The notes below the pieces were generated by a model. The model ran no database searches, was not told the DNA's origin, and saw nothing but the letters and a program-made list of their open reading frames with translations. The position numbers and the translations under genes are program-made. 17,420 nt of DNA from Acidimicrobiales bacterium (GTDB taxonomy: Bacteria; Actinomycetota; Acidimicrobiia; Acidimicrobiales; RAAP-2), in the NCBI GenBank assembly GCA_030044045.1, contig JASHWO010000280.1, positions 1-17,420 on the forward strand, in the 5' to 3' direction. Positions 7,852 through 14,742 of the stretch are shown piece after piece. Positions within the stretch are counted from its first letter, which is position 1. Each line of letters starts with the position of its first letter.

Positions 7852-8121
7852 CTACTCGGGCACGATCCGGACGTGGCCGTAGCGGTCGGTCTCGGACCGC
7901 CGCACCACCCGGGCCGCGGTGAGCTCGTTGGCCTCGGAGGTGATACGGGGCATGCCCAGGGTGGTGGTGGGCCGGCTGGTGGCCAGGTAGCGGCGGATGC
8001 GGCCGGCCAGGCCGGCCAGCCGCTCGGCGTCGCCCGGCTCCTCGCAGGCGGCCGCCGACAGCTCGAGCGCCTCAGCGGACTCCTGCAGGAGCACCAGTGC
8101 CGTGTCGTACTCCTCGACCAT
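7852..8121 (-). CDS. Hypothetical 89-aa protein
   Basis: I do not recognise this family. The ATG at 8121 has a strong GAGGAGG ribosome site about eight bases upstream, which fixes the start; the reading frame stays open much further upstream but only as the reverse of the cyclase and crotonase genes. Residues 1 to about 48 look helical and acidic (MVEEYDTALVLLQESAEALE, then AERLAGLAGRIRRYL). The C-terminal part is more polar and contains RVVRRSETDRYGHVRIVPE at the very end. It leads the amidohydrolase gene by 13 bases and is probably co-transcribed with it, so it may be an accessory or small binding protein for that enzyme. No signal peptide or membrane helix is evident. Confidence 0.65.
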   Translation of the reverse strand: MVEEYDTALVLLQESAEALELSAAACEEPGDAERLAGLAGRIRRYLATSRPTTTLGMPRITSEANELTAARVVRRSETDRYGHVRIVPE

Positions 8122-8214
8122 CGGTGGCCCCTCCTCGGCTCGACCGGCCCACGGCCCCGATGCTACCGATCGAGGCGGGGGAGGGGGGTGGCCCCGGTGG
8201 CCCTCCCGACGTGC

Positions 8215-8220
8215 CACCAT
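8215..8220 (+). promoter_or_regulatory. Possible -10 element of a leaderless transcript (cyclase gene)
   Basis: CACCAT ends six bases before the GTG start of the cyclase gene and fits xAnnnT. There is no ribosome site in front of that GTG. The match is weak on its own and is listed because the same spacing recurs at 10513, 15184 and 15223. Confidence 0.2.
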
Positions 8221-8226
8221 CGTGCG

Positions 8227-8913
8227 GTGCGCGTCTACCGGTACTTCGGCTTCGTGGACCTCTCCGGCTTCACCGCCCTCACCGAGACGCAGGGCGACGA
8301 GCGGGCGGTCAGCGTCCTCTCGGCCTTCCGGGGCCTGGCCCGGGAGATCTGCTCCCGGCGCGGGGTCCGCATCGCCAAGTGGCTCGGTGACGGGGCCATG
8401 CTGGTCAGCGTGGAGGGGCCGCCCCTGCTGGCCACCACCCTGGAGATGCAGCATGCCATGGGGCAGGCCCACCTCCCGGCCTCGCTCCGCTGCGGGGTGT
8501 CCGGCGGCGAGGTCATCCTGCTCGAGGGGGACGACTACGTCGGCACCGTCGTGAACCTGGCTGCCCGCCTGTGCGACCTGGGGCCGGGGCGGGTGGTGCT
8601 GGCCACCGAGCCGATCGTCGACCACCTGCCGAAGTGGGGCGAGGTGCTGCGGACCGAGCAGACGGCGGTCCGCGGCATCGAGCGGCCGTTGCCCATCTCC
8701 CACCTGGGATTGCGGCCGCTGGGGCACCCGGTGCAGGCCGATCCGGTGTGCGGGATCCCGCTCACCGTCGACGTGGCCGAGGAGTCGGCCCGGGACGGGC
8801 TGGGCCGCGAGGTGTGGTTCTGCTCGGAGAGCTGCCGGGACACCTGGGAGCGGCGTCCTCGCCCGGTGGCCGACGGCTCGGGCAGCCTGCGCACGCCCCT
8901 CATCGGCACCTGA
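8227..8913 (+). CDS. Class III adenylate/guanylate cyclase with C-terminal YHS-like domain
   Basis: A soluble 228-aa protein with two parts. Residues 1 to about 160 form a class III cyclase homology domain, which makes cyclic nucleotide from NTP as a dimer. Metal-binding Asp11 (FGFVDLSGFTAL) and Asp55 (KWLGDGAML), base-selecting Lys51 and Asp103 (GDDYVG), and transition-state residues Asn110 and Arg114 (VNLAARL) are all present, so it should be active; the Lys/Asp pair points to ATP. Residues 172-211 read DPVCGIPL ... VWFCSESCRDTW ... P, with Cys175, Cys199 and Cys203, matching a YHS/TRASH-like metal-binding module. The GTG at 8227 was chosen because the cyclase fold begins at once; earlier in-frame starts would encode a low-complexity leader. 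No ribosome site is present. It is divergent from the 89-aa gene. Metal or redox control of cAMP synthesis is an inference. Confidence 0.85.
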   Translation: MRVYRYFGFVDLSGFTALTETQGDERAVSVLSAFRGLAREICSRRGVRIAKWLGDGAMLVSVEGPPLLATTLEMQHAMGQAHLPASLRCGVSGGEVILLEGDDYVGTVVNLAARLCDLGPGRVVLATEPIVDHLPKWGEVLRTEQTAVRGIERPLPISHLGLRPLGHPVQADPVCGIPLTVDVAEESARDGLGREVWFCSESCRDTWERRPRPVADGSGSLRTPLIGT

Positions 8914-8956
8914 CCGTCGCCTGGCCCGCCCCGGTCCTCCGCCCGGGCCCGGGGCC

Positions 8957-9790
8957 CTACCAGCCGGTGAAGGTGGCGGCGCGGCGCTCGACGAAGCTAC
9001 GGATCCCCTCCTGGGAGTCGGCGGTGCGGGTGACCAGCTCCTGGGCCAGGGCCTCGTCGTGGAAGGCGGTGGCCCGATCCACGTCCAGGGCCCGGTTGGC
9101 CAGCCACTTGGCCACCCCGATGGCCTTGGTGGGGCCGGCGGCCAACCGGCCGGCCAGCTCCCGGACGGCGGGCTCCAGCTCGTCCCCGGGGACGACCCGG
9201 TTGACCAGGCCCAGCCGCAGGGCCTCGGCCGCCGGCACCTCGTCGCCGAAGAAGAAGAGCTCCTTGGCCTTCTGGATGCCGACCAGCCGGGCCAGCAGCC
9301 AGGCGCCGCCGGCGTCGGGGGCGATGCCCCGGCGGACGAAGGCCTCGATGAAGCGGGCACCCTCGGCGGCCACCACCAGGTCGCAGGCCAGGGCCAGGTG
9401 CATGCCGCCGCCGGCGGCCGTGCCGTTGACCGCGGCCACCACCGGCTTCTCGCAGTCGAGCACGGCGCCCACCAGCCGTTGCCAGCCGCGGCGGATGGTC
9501 CGGGCCACGTCGCCCACCGCGCTGTCGGGGGCCCCCTGGGGGCGGGGGAGGGCGTCCGCCGGGGTGCGCCGTAGATCGGCGCCGGTGCAGAAGGCCCGGT
9601 CGCCGGCTCCCGTGACCACCACCGCCCGCACCCGGAGGTCGGCCGAGGCCTCGTCCAGCCAGTCGGCCATCCGCTGGCGCATGCCCGCCGTGAGGGCGTT
9701 GCCGGCCTCCGGGCGGTCGATCACGATCCAGGCCACCCCGTCCTCGATCCGCCGCCGCACGTCGTCCCCGGCCGCGCTCGGCTCGCTCAT
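8957..9790 (-). CDS. Enoyl-CoA hydratase/isomerase family protein, PaaG-like
   Basis: A 277-aa crotonase-fold enzyme acting on acyl-CoA. The oxyanion-hole segments are RAFCTGADLR (65-74) and NGTAAGGGMHLALACD (122-137). The two glutamates of enoyl-CoA hydratase are missing: His131 stands at the first position and Phe151 near the second. Instead it has RRGIAPDAGGAWLLARLVG (153-171) with Asp159, which is the pattern of PaaG-type isomerases (GLIPDCGGTW in PaaG, whose Asp is the catalytic acid/base). An isomerase or ring-opening isomerase role therefore fits better than hydration. The ATG at 9790 has GGAGGA about 12 bases upstream, rather far. The gene converges on the cyclase gene with a 43-base gap. 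Alternative: generic delta3,delta2-enoyl-CoA isomerase. Confidence 0.85.
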   Translation of the reverse strand: MSEPSAAGDDVRRRIEDGVAWIVIDRPEAGNALTAGMRQRMADWLDEASADLRVRAVVVTGAGDRAFCTGADLRRTPADALPRPQGAPDSAVGDVARTIRRGWQRLVGAVLDCEKPVVAAVNGTAAGGGMHLALACDLVVAAEGARFIEAFVRRGIAPDAGGAWLLARLVGIQKAKELFFFGDEVPAAEALRLGLVNRVVPGDELEPAVRELAGRLAAGPTKAIGVAKWLANRALDVDRATAFHDEALAQELVTRTADSQEGIRSFVERRAATFTGW

Positions 9791-9994
9791 GGCTGCATCA
9801 GATCCTCCGTTGCCGGTCGCCGCGTCGCACGTTCGACCTCCGGTCGGATCGTCGCCCCCACCAGCGACCGTTACCGTACCTGGCAACCTGGTCAGTGTCG
9901 ATCCCGAGGGGGACGTACGGGCGTCACCCTGCGCCTGCTGCGGGACGGTTCCCAGCGGTCCGACCGCAACGGCGTCCGGGGCCACCTGGGCTCC

Positions 9995-10009
9995 CGAGGC
10001 GACGCCTCG
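9995..10009. repeat. Inverted repeat in the divergent gap before the VOC gene
   Basis: CGAGGCG-A-CGCCTCG has perfect 7-bp arms around one base. It is 38 bases upstream of the VOC gene start, in the 257-base divergent gap 9791-10047. Otherwise I see no gene, ribosome site or clear promoter in that gap. It may be an operator; a chance origin is possible. Confidence 0.3.
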
Positions 10010-10047
10010 ACCGGGCACGAGCAGGCGGCGGGCGGCAGACTGTGCGG

Positions 10048-10401
10048 ATGCAACCCCTGAGTGTGGACCACGTGGCGATCAACGTCACCGACGTGGGCGA
10101 GTCGGTGGCGTTCTACACCGAGGTGCTGGGCCTCACCCTGCGTACCGACCGCCCGGACCTGGGGATCAGCGGGGCGTGGCTCGACGCCGGTGGCCAGCAG
10201 GTCCACTTCGTCCAGGCGCCGGTGCCCCGGAACCTGGGCCAGCACTTCGCCCTGCGGGTGGGCGACCTCGACGCGGCGGTGGTCGAGTTGCGGGCTCGTG
10301 GGGTGGAGGTGAGCGACGCCGGAGGGGTGGGCGAGAGCCGCCAAGCCTTCCTGCTCGACCCGTCGGGCAACGCGGTGGAGCTCCACCAGCGCCCCGGCTG
10401 A
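10048..10401 (+). CDS. VOC family (glyoxalase/dioxygenase-fold) protein
   Basis: A 117-aa protein of the vicinal oxygen chelate superfamily, with two beta-alpha-beta-beta-beta repeats. Likely metal ligands are His8 (VDHVAINV), His53 (QVHFVQ) or His66 (GQHFALRV), and Glu111 (GNAVELHQ); the closing DPSGNAVEL is highly typical of the family. Members include glyoxalase I, methylmalonyl-CoA epimerase, fosfomycin-type resistance enzymes and extradiol dioxygenases; the sequence does not say which. At 117 aa it is a minimal single-domain form that should dimerise. The start could also be GTG at 10042, two codons earlier. No strong ribosome site is seen. It stands alone between the divergent crotonase and the sigma gene. 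Confidence 0.82.
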   Translation: MQPLSVDHVAINVTDVGESVAFYTEVLGLTLRTDRPDLGISGAWLDAGGQQVHFVQAPVPRNLGQHFALRVGDLDAAVVELRARGVEVSDAGGVGESRQAFLLDPSGNAVELHQRPG

Positions 10402-10424
10402 CGCCAGCGGTCCCGACTGCGGGC

Positions 10425-10439
10425 CGGGCCGGTGGCCCG
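10425..10439. terminator. Small hairpin after the VOC gene
   Basis: CGGGCC-GGT-GGCCCG is a perfect 6-bp stem with a 3-base loop, 23 bases after the VOC stop and ahead of the sigma-factor promoter region. There is no T-run. It is a weak terminator candidate. Confidence 0.3.
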
Positions 10440-10512
10440 ACCGCGTCAGGGCATCACGGGGACCCCGAGCCGGACGGCGCGAACTTTTCGACATGTTCTG
10501 GGCGGTGCCGGG

Positions 10513-10518
10513 GATGAT
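10513..10518 (+). promoter_or_regulatory. Possible -10 element of the sigma factor gene (leaderless)
   Basis: GATGAT ends six bases before the GTG of the sigma gene, the right distance for a transcript that starts at the GTG. A TCGACA (10488-10493, one change from TTGACA) lies 19 bases upstream, a slightly long spacer. There is no ribosome site before the GTG. Confidence 0.3.
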
Positions 10519-10524
10519 CTGACT

Positions 10525-11145
10525 GTGCCGCGACGACAGCCCCGGGGGGACTCCCCGGACCGGACAGGGGTATCCGACCTCGACCGCTTCCGGTCGGCGT
10601 ACGACGCCAACCTCTCTCGGATCTTCACCTTTGCCCTGCGGGCCACCGGGGCCGACCGGAGCGAGGCAGAGGACATCGTGTCGGAGACCTTCGCCGTGGC
10701 GTGGCGGCGCGTCGGCGAGCTGCCCGACCCGCCGGAGGACCGGCTGTGGCTGTACGGCGTGGCCCGCCACGTCGTCGCCCGGTCGTACCGGAGCCACACC
10801 CGTCGCCAACGGCTCGTCGAGCGAGCCCGGCGCGAGCCCGTCGTCCTCTGGGGACGGGAGGAGCCCGGCCATGTCGACGTGCGCGCCGCCCTCGACCGGC
10901 TGCCGCCGAAGGAACGCGAGGTGCTGCACCTGCTCGTCTGGGAGCAGCTGTCGCAGGAAGAGGCGGCCGCAGTCATCGGGTGCTCGGTCAACGCGGTGCG
11001 GCTGCGCCTGCACCGGGCGAGAGAGCGGCTCCGTGACCGCCTCGGCGCACCGCGCGCTGACGCCGCCCTCCCGCCCTCCCCCTCCCTCTCATCAGCATCC
11101 GATACCAACGACAACGTCGTCCGAATCAACCTGGAGACGCCATGA
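10525..11145 (+). CDS. ECF-type RNA polymerase sigma factor
   Basis: A 206-aa sigma-70 family factor that directs RNA polymerase to a set of promoters. Region 2 spans about residues 20-90, with SEAEDIVSETFAVAWRRVGE (-10 recognition helix region) and LYGVARHVVARSYRS. Region 4 spans about 120-175: LDRLPPKEREVLHLL, then the helix-turn-helix LSQEEAAAVIGCSVNAVRLR and HRARERLRDRL. There is no region 1.1 or 3, as expected for ECF. The GTG at 10525 was preferred over the in-frame upstream start at 10432, whose added 31 residues look like intergenic DNA and would include the promoter-like sequence. The stop overlaps the next ATG as ATGA, so the membrane protein is translated together with it and is the likely controller. 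The polar tail (about 30 residues) is not conserved-looking. Confidence 0.88.
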   Translation: MPRRQPRGDSPDRTGVSDLDRFRSAYDANLSRIFTFALRATGADRSEAEDIVSETFAVAWRRVGELPDPPEDRLWLYGVARHVVARSYRSHTRRQRLVERARREPVVLWGREEPGHVDVRAALDRLPPKEREVLHLLVWEQLSQEEAAAVIGCSVNAVRLRLHRARERLRDRLGAPRADAALPPSPSLSSASDTNDNVVRINLETP

Positions 11146-12347
11146 CCACCGACCTGCATACCCTCGTCGCCGACGCCGATCCGATCCGTGGTCAGTCCCT
11201 ACTGGAGCCGCGCTCGGTGGAAGGAGAGCGGCTCTGGGTGGACGTCACCACCGACCGGGTCCGGCCGGCGCGTCGAGCCGGACCGCTCCGGCACCCCGTC
11301 CCGGTGCTGGCCGCCGCGGCCGCGGCCGCGGCGGCCGTAGCCGTCGTGGCCATCCAGCTCGGGCCGGGCATCGGCGGGCAGCCGGCCACCTCGGCTGCGG
11401 CCCAGCTCCAGCAGATCGCCACCAACGCCACCAACCAACCGGCGCTCTCGCTGGGAAGCGGCCAGTGGCTCAGCTCCGAGGTGAAGCTGGAGTACACAGC
11501 CCGGGTCTCGGCCGTCGGCTCGACGCCGACCCCGGGTGCCCAGGCGACGGTGGCGGCCACCGTCAAGGTATGGTCGAGCGACGCCCACCAGACGTGCACG
11601 TCCGGCACATACGGCCCGGCCCAGTTCGCCTCTCCGGCCAACCAAGCGGCCTGGCAGGCCGCCGGCCTGCTGACCACGCCGGTCGTCCCGCAGCCCGATG
11701 TCAGGTGTGAGCTGAGCCTGGGGACAGGGTCGTCGGCGCCCTCGTTGGCCGGCGGCACCGGCGTGATGGACGTGTCGACCCTGCCGACCGATCCGTCGAC
11801 GCTGCTCCACGAGCTCGAGACGGGCACCACCGGCATCCCCGGGATCCAAGATCTCGGTAGCTCGACATCGGCCCTGAGCCCGGCCTTCGAGCGGGCGGAG
11901 GCGATCCTGGTCGGGCCCACGACCGGCGCCACGCCGGCCATCAACGCCGCCCTGCTCCAGGCCATCGCCCTGATGCCGGGGATCACGATGCTCGGGCAGA
12001 CCACCACGCACTCGGGCACCACCGGCATCGGCTTCTCCGGCCCGACGGCGCGGGGACAGAGCGTCATCGTCCTCGATCCGACCACCGGTGCCCTGCTCGA
12101 GGCCCGCAACATCCAGGACACAACGCTCGAGCAGGCCGAGCTCGACTATGTCACACCGAAGGGACCGTTCCTCAGCCTGGGGACGACGTACGAGGTCACC
12201 ATCTCGTGGGTGGATCCGGTCGGCACGCCGAGGGTGGTCAGCTCCAGCGCTCTGCCGGCGGGCGCCCACCCCACCGCCGAATGTGCCAACGGCGTCGGAG
12301 CGATCCCACCTGCCACCTGCTCGACGACGACCGGGGGGCCGAGGTGA
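11142..12347 (+). CDS. Single-pass membrane protein of the CU044_5270 type, sigma-factor partner
   Basis: A 401-aa protein with a short N-terminal segment (about 1-50, basic near the end: RPARRAGPLR), one Ala/Val-rich membrane helix (about 53-72), and a large C-terminal domain outside the membrane. The AAAQLQQIATNATNQPALSLGSGQW segment after the helix resembles CU044_5270 family proteins, which in actinobacteria commonly follow ECF sigma genes. The four-base ATGA overlap with the sigma gene supports a functional pair. No HxxxCxxC zinc anti-sigma motif is present in the 50 inner residues, so if it inhibits the sigma factor it does so by another contact. The outer domain may sense a cell-envelope signal. 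The Ala helix is coded by a GCC/GCG-rich run. Confidence 0.72.
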   Translation: MTTDLHTLVADADPIRGQSLLEPRSVEGERLWVDVTTDRVRPARRAGPLRHPVPVLAAAAAAAAAVAVVAIQLGPGIGGQPATSAAAQLQQIATNATNQPALSLGSGQWLSSEVKLEYTARVSAVGSTPTPGAQATVAATVKVWSSDAHQTCTSGTYGPAQFASPANQAAWQAAGLLTTPVVPQPDVRCELSLGTGSSAPSLAGGTGVMDVSTLPTDPSTLLHELETGTTGIPGIQDLGSSTSALSPAFERAEAILVGPTTGATPAINAALLQAIALMPGITMLGQTTTHSGTTGIGFSGPTARGQSVIVLDPTTGALLEARNIQDTTLEQAELDYVTPKGPFLSLGTTYEVTISWVDPVGTPRVVSSSALPAGAHPTAECANGVGAIPPATCSTTTGGPR

Positions 12348-12390
12348 CCGAGACACCCTGAGGGGGCACGGTCCCGAGCCGGTGGTGCCG

Positions 12391-12418
12391 GGAGCAGGAG
12401 CCTTCGGGCTCCTGCTCC
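12391..12418. terminator. UUCG-loop hairpin, bidirectional terminator
   Basis: GGAGCAGGAGCC-TTCG-GGCTCCTGCTCC is a perfect 12-bp stem closed by an extra-stable TTCG tetraloop (UUCG in the + transcript, CGAA in the other). It sits between the convergent membrane-protein and crotonase stops, 8 bases from the latter. No T-run follows, which is common in GC-rich actinobacteria. Confidence 0.75.
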
Positions 12419-12425
12419 AGCGCGT

Positions 12426-13235
12426 TCAGCGGTTCTGCCAGACGGGTGGCCGCTTCTCGGCGAAGGCCTTCGGCCCCTCCTTGGCGTCCTGGCTGGAGAA
12501 CACCTCGGCCGAGATCTCCGACTCGATCTTGTAGGCCGCGCCCATGTCGGTGGCCAGGCCGCGGAGCACCGACTCCTTGGTCTTGCGGATGGCGAACGGC
12601 CCGTTGGCCGTGATGCGGTGGGCGTAGTCGTAGGCCCGTTCCAGCAGCCTGTCGGCGGTGGTGACCTCGTTCAGCAGGCCCATCTCGTAGGCCCGGGAGG
12701 CCGGCACCTGGTCGGCGCAGAGCAGCAGCTCCATGGCTGCCGGGAAGGCGACCTGCCGGGGCAGGCGCACGGTGGTGCCGCCGCCGGCGAAGAGGCCCCG
12801 TTTCGGCTCCATCACCCCGAAGGTGGCGTTGTCGGAGGCCACCCGCAGGTCGCAACCGCCCAGCATCTCCATGCCGCCGGCCACGCAGGTGCCGTTGATG
12901 GCGGCCACGATCGGCTTGTAGAGCTTCACCCCCCGCAGGACCGCCTTGACCCCGTCGTCCAGCCGGTAGCCGCCGACCTCGGGCACCTCGCCGCTCTGGA
13001 GCTTCTTCTGCAGGGCGGTGATCTGGGGGATGTAGGTCTTGAGGTCGGCGCCCACGCAGAAGTCCTTGCCCACGCCGGTGACCACCGCCACCCAGAGCTC
13101 GTCGTCCTCGTCGAAGCGCTCCCACGCCCGGCGGAGCTCGTAGAAGTGCTCCATGTCGAGGGAGTTCCGGGCGTCCGGGCGGTCGATGGTGATGCGGACG
13201 ACGTGGTCGTCGCCGGGCTCGAAGCGGATGGGCAT
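12426..13235 (-). CDS. Enoyl-CoA hydratase (crotonase family)
   Basis: A 269-aa crotonase-fold enzyme that most likely adds water to a 2-enoyl-CoA. The oxyanion-hole segments KDFCVGADLK (57-66) and NGTCVAGGMEMLGGCD (114-129) are intact. Both catalytic glutamates are present: Glu123 in GGMEML and Glu143 in FGVMEPKRGL. This contrasts with the PaaG-like protein encoded at 8957-9790, which lacks both. An insertion around 68-95 (YIPQITALQKKLQSGEVPEV) is longer than in the short bacterial hydratases. The ATG lies three bases after the amidohydrolase stop, so the two are one operon; its ribosome site would be inside that gene. Probable role is a beta-oxidation-like step on a product of the amidohydrolase pathway. 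Confidence 0.87.
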   Translation of the reverse strand: MPIRFEPGDDHVVRITIDRPDARNSLDMEHFYELRRAWERFDEDDELWVAVVTGVGKDFCVGADLKTYIPQITALQKKLQSGEVPEVGGYRLDDGVKAVLRGVKLYKPIVAAINGTCVAGGMEMLGGCDLRVASDNATFGVMEPKRGLFAGGGTTVRLPRQVAFPAAMELLLCADQVPASRAYEMGLLNEVTTADRLLERAYDYAHRITANGPFAIRKTKESVLRGLATDMGAAYKIESEISAEVFSSQDAKEGPKAFAEKRPPVWQNR

Positions 13236-13238
13236 GGC

Positions 13239-14534
13239 TCAGGCTGTCCCGACCGACCCGAGCTTCTTGGCCACCGTCGCCAGGCTCACGATCCCGCCCT
13301 CGGTCTCGGTCTTGCCCCGGGCCCGGGAGACCGGCCGGGTGTCGACGTCGGCCGCCTCGGCCCGCAGTGCCTCCACCGTGCAGCGCTGGCGTGGGCGCAC
13401 GCTGAACGGGTCGTAGCGGAAGTGGCGCATGGCGTTCAGGTGGGTGATCTTGTCGATCTCGTCGTCGGGCACCTCGGCCAGGTACTTCATGGCCGCCTCG
13501 GGCGACTGGGGCCAGGTGGAGTCGGAGTGGGGGTAGTCGCACTCCCAGGTGACGTTGTCGATGTTGAGGTAGCCGCGGCTGGCGATGCCGAAGGCGTCGT
13601 CGATGAAGCAGGTGATGATGCGCTCCTTGAAGAGCTGGCTGGGGAGCATGTCCCCGAAGTCCTGCCCGGTCCAAGCGTGGTGGTGCTGGTACACGTAGTC
13701 GATGCGCTCCAGCGCGTAGGGGATCCAGCCGATGCCGCCCTCGGAGAGGGCGAACCGGAGGTCGGGGTACTTGCGGAGCACCGGCGACCACAGCAGGTCG
13801 GCCGCGGCCTGCACCATGTTCATCGGCTGCAGGCTGATCATCACGTCGATCGGGGCCTCCACCGAGGTCATCACCAGCTGCGACGACGAGCCCAGGTGCA
13901 TGCACACCACGGTCCCCTCGTCGCTGCAGGCCGTCCAGAACGGGTCCCAGTGGGTGTTGTGCAGGGAGGGCCAGCCCAGCTTCTCCGGGTTCTCCGAGAA
14001 GGTCACGGCGTGGCAGCCCATGGCCGCCACCCGCCGGACCTCGGCGGCGGCCAGCTCGGGGTCCCAGATGGCGGGGATGGAGAGCGGGATGAACCGGCCG
14101 GGCTCGGCCCCGCACCACCCCTCGATGTGCCAGTCGTTGTAGGCCCGGACCATGGCCAGGGCCTCGTCCTTGTCCTCCCGCCGGGCGAAGAGCTGGCCGC
14201 AGAACTGGGGGAAGGACGGGAAGCACATGGAGCCGAGCACCCCGTTGGCGCTCATGTCCCGCACCCGCTCGTGGACGTCGAAGCAGCCCGGGCGCATGTC
14301 GTCGAGGGAGGTGGGCTCGATGCCGTACTCCTCGGGCGGGCGGCCCACCACGGCGTTCAGGCCCACGTTCGGGATCTCGCTCCCGTCGTAGAGCCAGAAG
14401 TCGGTGCCGTCGGGCCGGCGGACCAGCTTGGGCGCCTGGTCCTGGTACTTGGCCGGCAGCCGGCCGTCGAACATCCCGGGCGGCTCGATCACGTGGTCGT
14501 CCACGCTGACCAGGATCATGTCCTCCGTGCGCAT
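13239..14534 (-). CDS. Amidohydrolase family protein (Amidohydro_2), second paralogue
   Basis: A 431-aa TIM-barrel metal enzyme like the one at 6627-7838. Likely active-site residues are Asp12-x-His14 (VDDHVIEPP), His213 (CMHLGSS), Glu265 (LSEGGIGW) and Asp333 (CDYPHSDSTWP). Clear shared features with the paralogue are the DDH motif, MFDGRLPAKY, NVGLNAVVGR, DMRPGCFDVH and DSTWP, but this one has an additional tail of about 50 residues (from about 380) rich in Arg, Glu and Ala. The ATG at 14534 is fixed by a perfect AGGAGGT six bases upstream; a longer frame reaching 14576 was rejected. It leads an operon with the crotonase. A 24-bp palindrome lies in its leader region. Reaction unknown: hydrolase or decarboxylase on a carboxylated intermediate. 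Confidence 0.87.
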   Translation of the reverse strand: MRTEDMILVSVDDHVIEPPGMFDGRLPAKYQDQAPKLVRRPDGTDFWLYDGSEIPNVGLNAVVGRPPEEYGIEPTSLDDMRPGCFDVHERVRDMSANGVLGSMCFPSFPQFCGQLFARREDKDEALAMVRAYNDWHIEGWCGAEPGRFIPLSIPAIWDPELAAAEVRRVAAMGCHAVTFSENPEKLGWPSLHNTHWDPFWTACSDEGTVVCMHLGSSSQLVMTSVEAPIDVMISLQPMNMVQAAADLLWSPVLRKYPDLRFALSEGGIGWIPYALERIDYVYQHHHAWTGQDFGDMLPSQLFKERIITCFIDDAFGIASRGYLNIDNVTWECDYPHSDSTWPQSPEAAMKYLAEVPDDEIDKITHLNAMRHFRYDPFSVRPRQRCTVEALRAEAADVDTRPVSRARGKTETEGGIVSLATVAKKLGSVGTA

Positions 14535-14580
14535 CGGCGTACCTCCTGCTCTCGGCCCGGCCCGTTCCCGGCGCACCCGG

Positions 14581-14604
14581 GGTCCGGTCCGGCCGGACCG
14601 GACC
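14581..14604. promoter_or_regulatory. 24-bp perfect palindrome upstream of the amidohydrolase-crotonase operon
   Basis: GGTCCGGTCCGG is followed by its exact reverse complement. The arms also repeat GGTCC twice internally, so two offset half-site pairs exist. It is 46 bases upstream of the amidohydrolase ATG and downstream of a TAGGCT -10 candidate, the position of a repressor operator or leader hairpin. Confidence 0.5.
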
Positions 14605-14621
14605 TGACGTCTGTGTCACGC

Positions 14622-14627
14622 AGCCTA
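14622..14627 (-). promoter_or_regulatory. Candidate -10 element TAGGCT of the amidohydrolase operon
   Basis: On the minus strand TAGGCT fits the actinobacterial TAnnnT consensus. Transcription would begin near 14615, placing the 24-bp palindrome at about +11 to +34. I found no convincing -35 at the standard distance. Confidence 0.35.
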
Positions 14628-14742
14628 GGCGTCCGGGGTCGACCCGTGGGGCGGTCGGCCGTCCTTTCCGGGTTCCCGCCGCCGTTGTCTGCCCCGCCCT
14701 CCGCCCGGCGTGCCGGCGTCGGTGCTCCGGTGCCCGTGGCGC

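Noticed and set aside
8942..8953. CCCGGGCCCGGG palindrome between cyclase and crotonase stops
   Set aside because: It is a simple GC run of a kind expected by chance at this base composition, without a loop of useful size; not listed as a terminator.
7852..9360. Extending the 89-aa protein upstream to 502 aa
   Set aside because: The extra part is antisense to the cyclase and crotonase genes. A strong ribosome site marks the internal ATG at 8121.
8571..10517. Plus-strand open frame of 648 codons across cyclase, crotonase and VOC genes
   Set aside because: It crosses three well-supported genes in other frames and has no recognisable domain.
11301..11341. GCC/GCG repeat run within the membrane protein gene
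   Set aside because: It encodes the Ala-rich membrane helix and needs no separate explanation as a repeat element.
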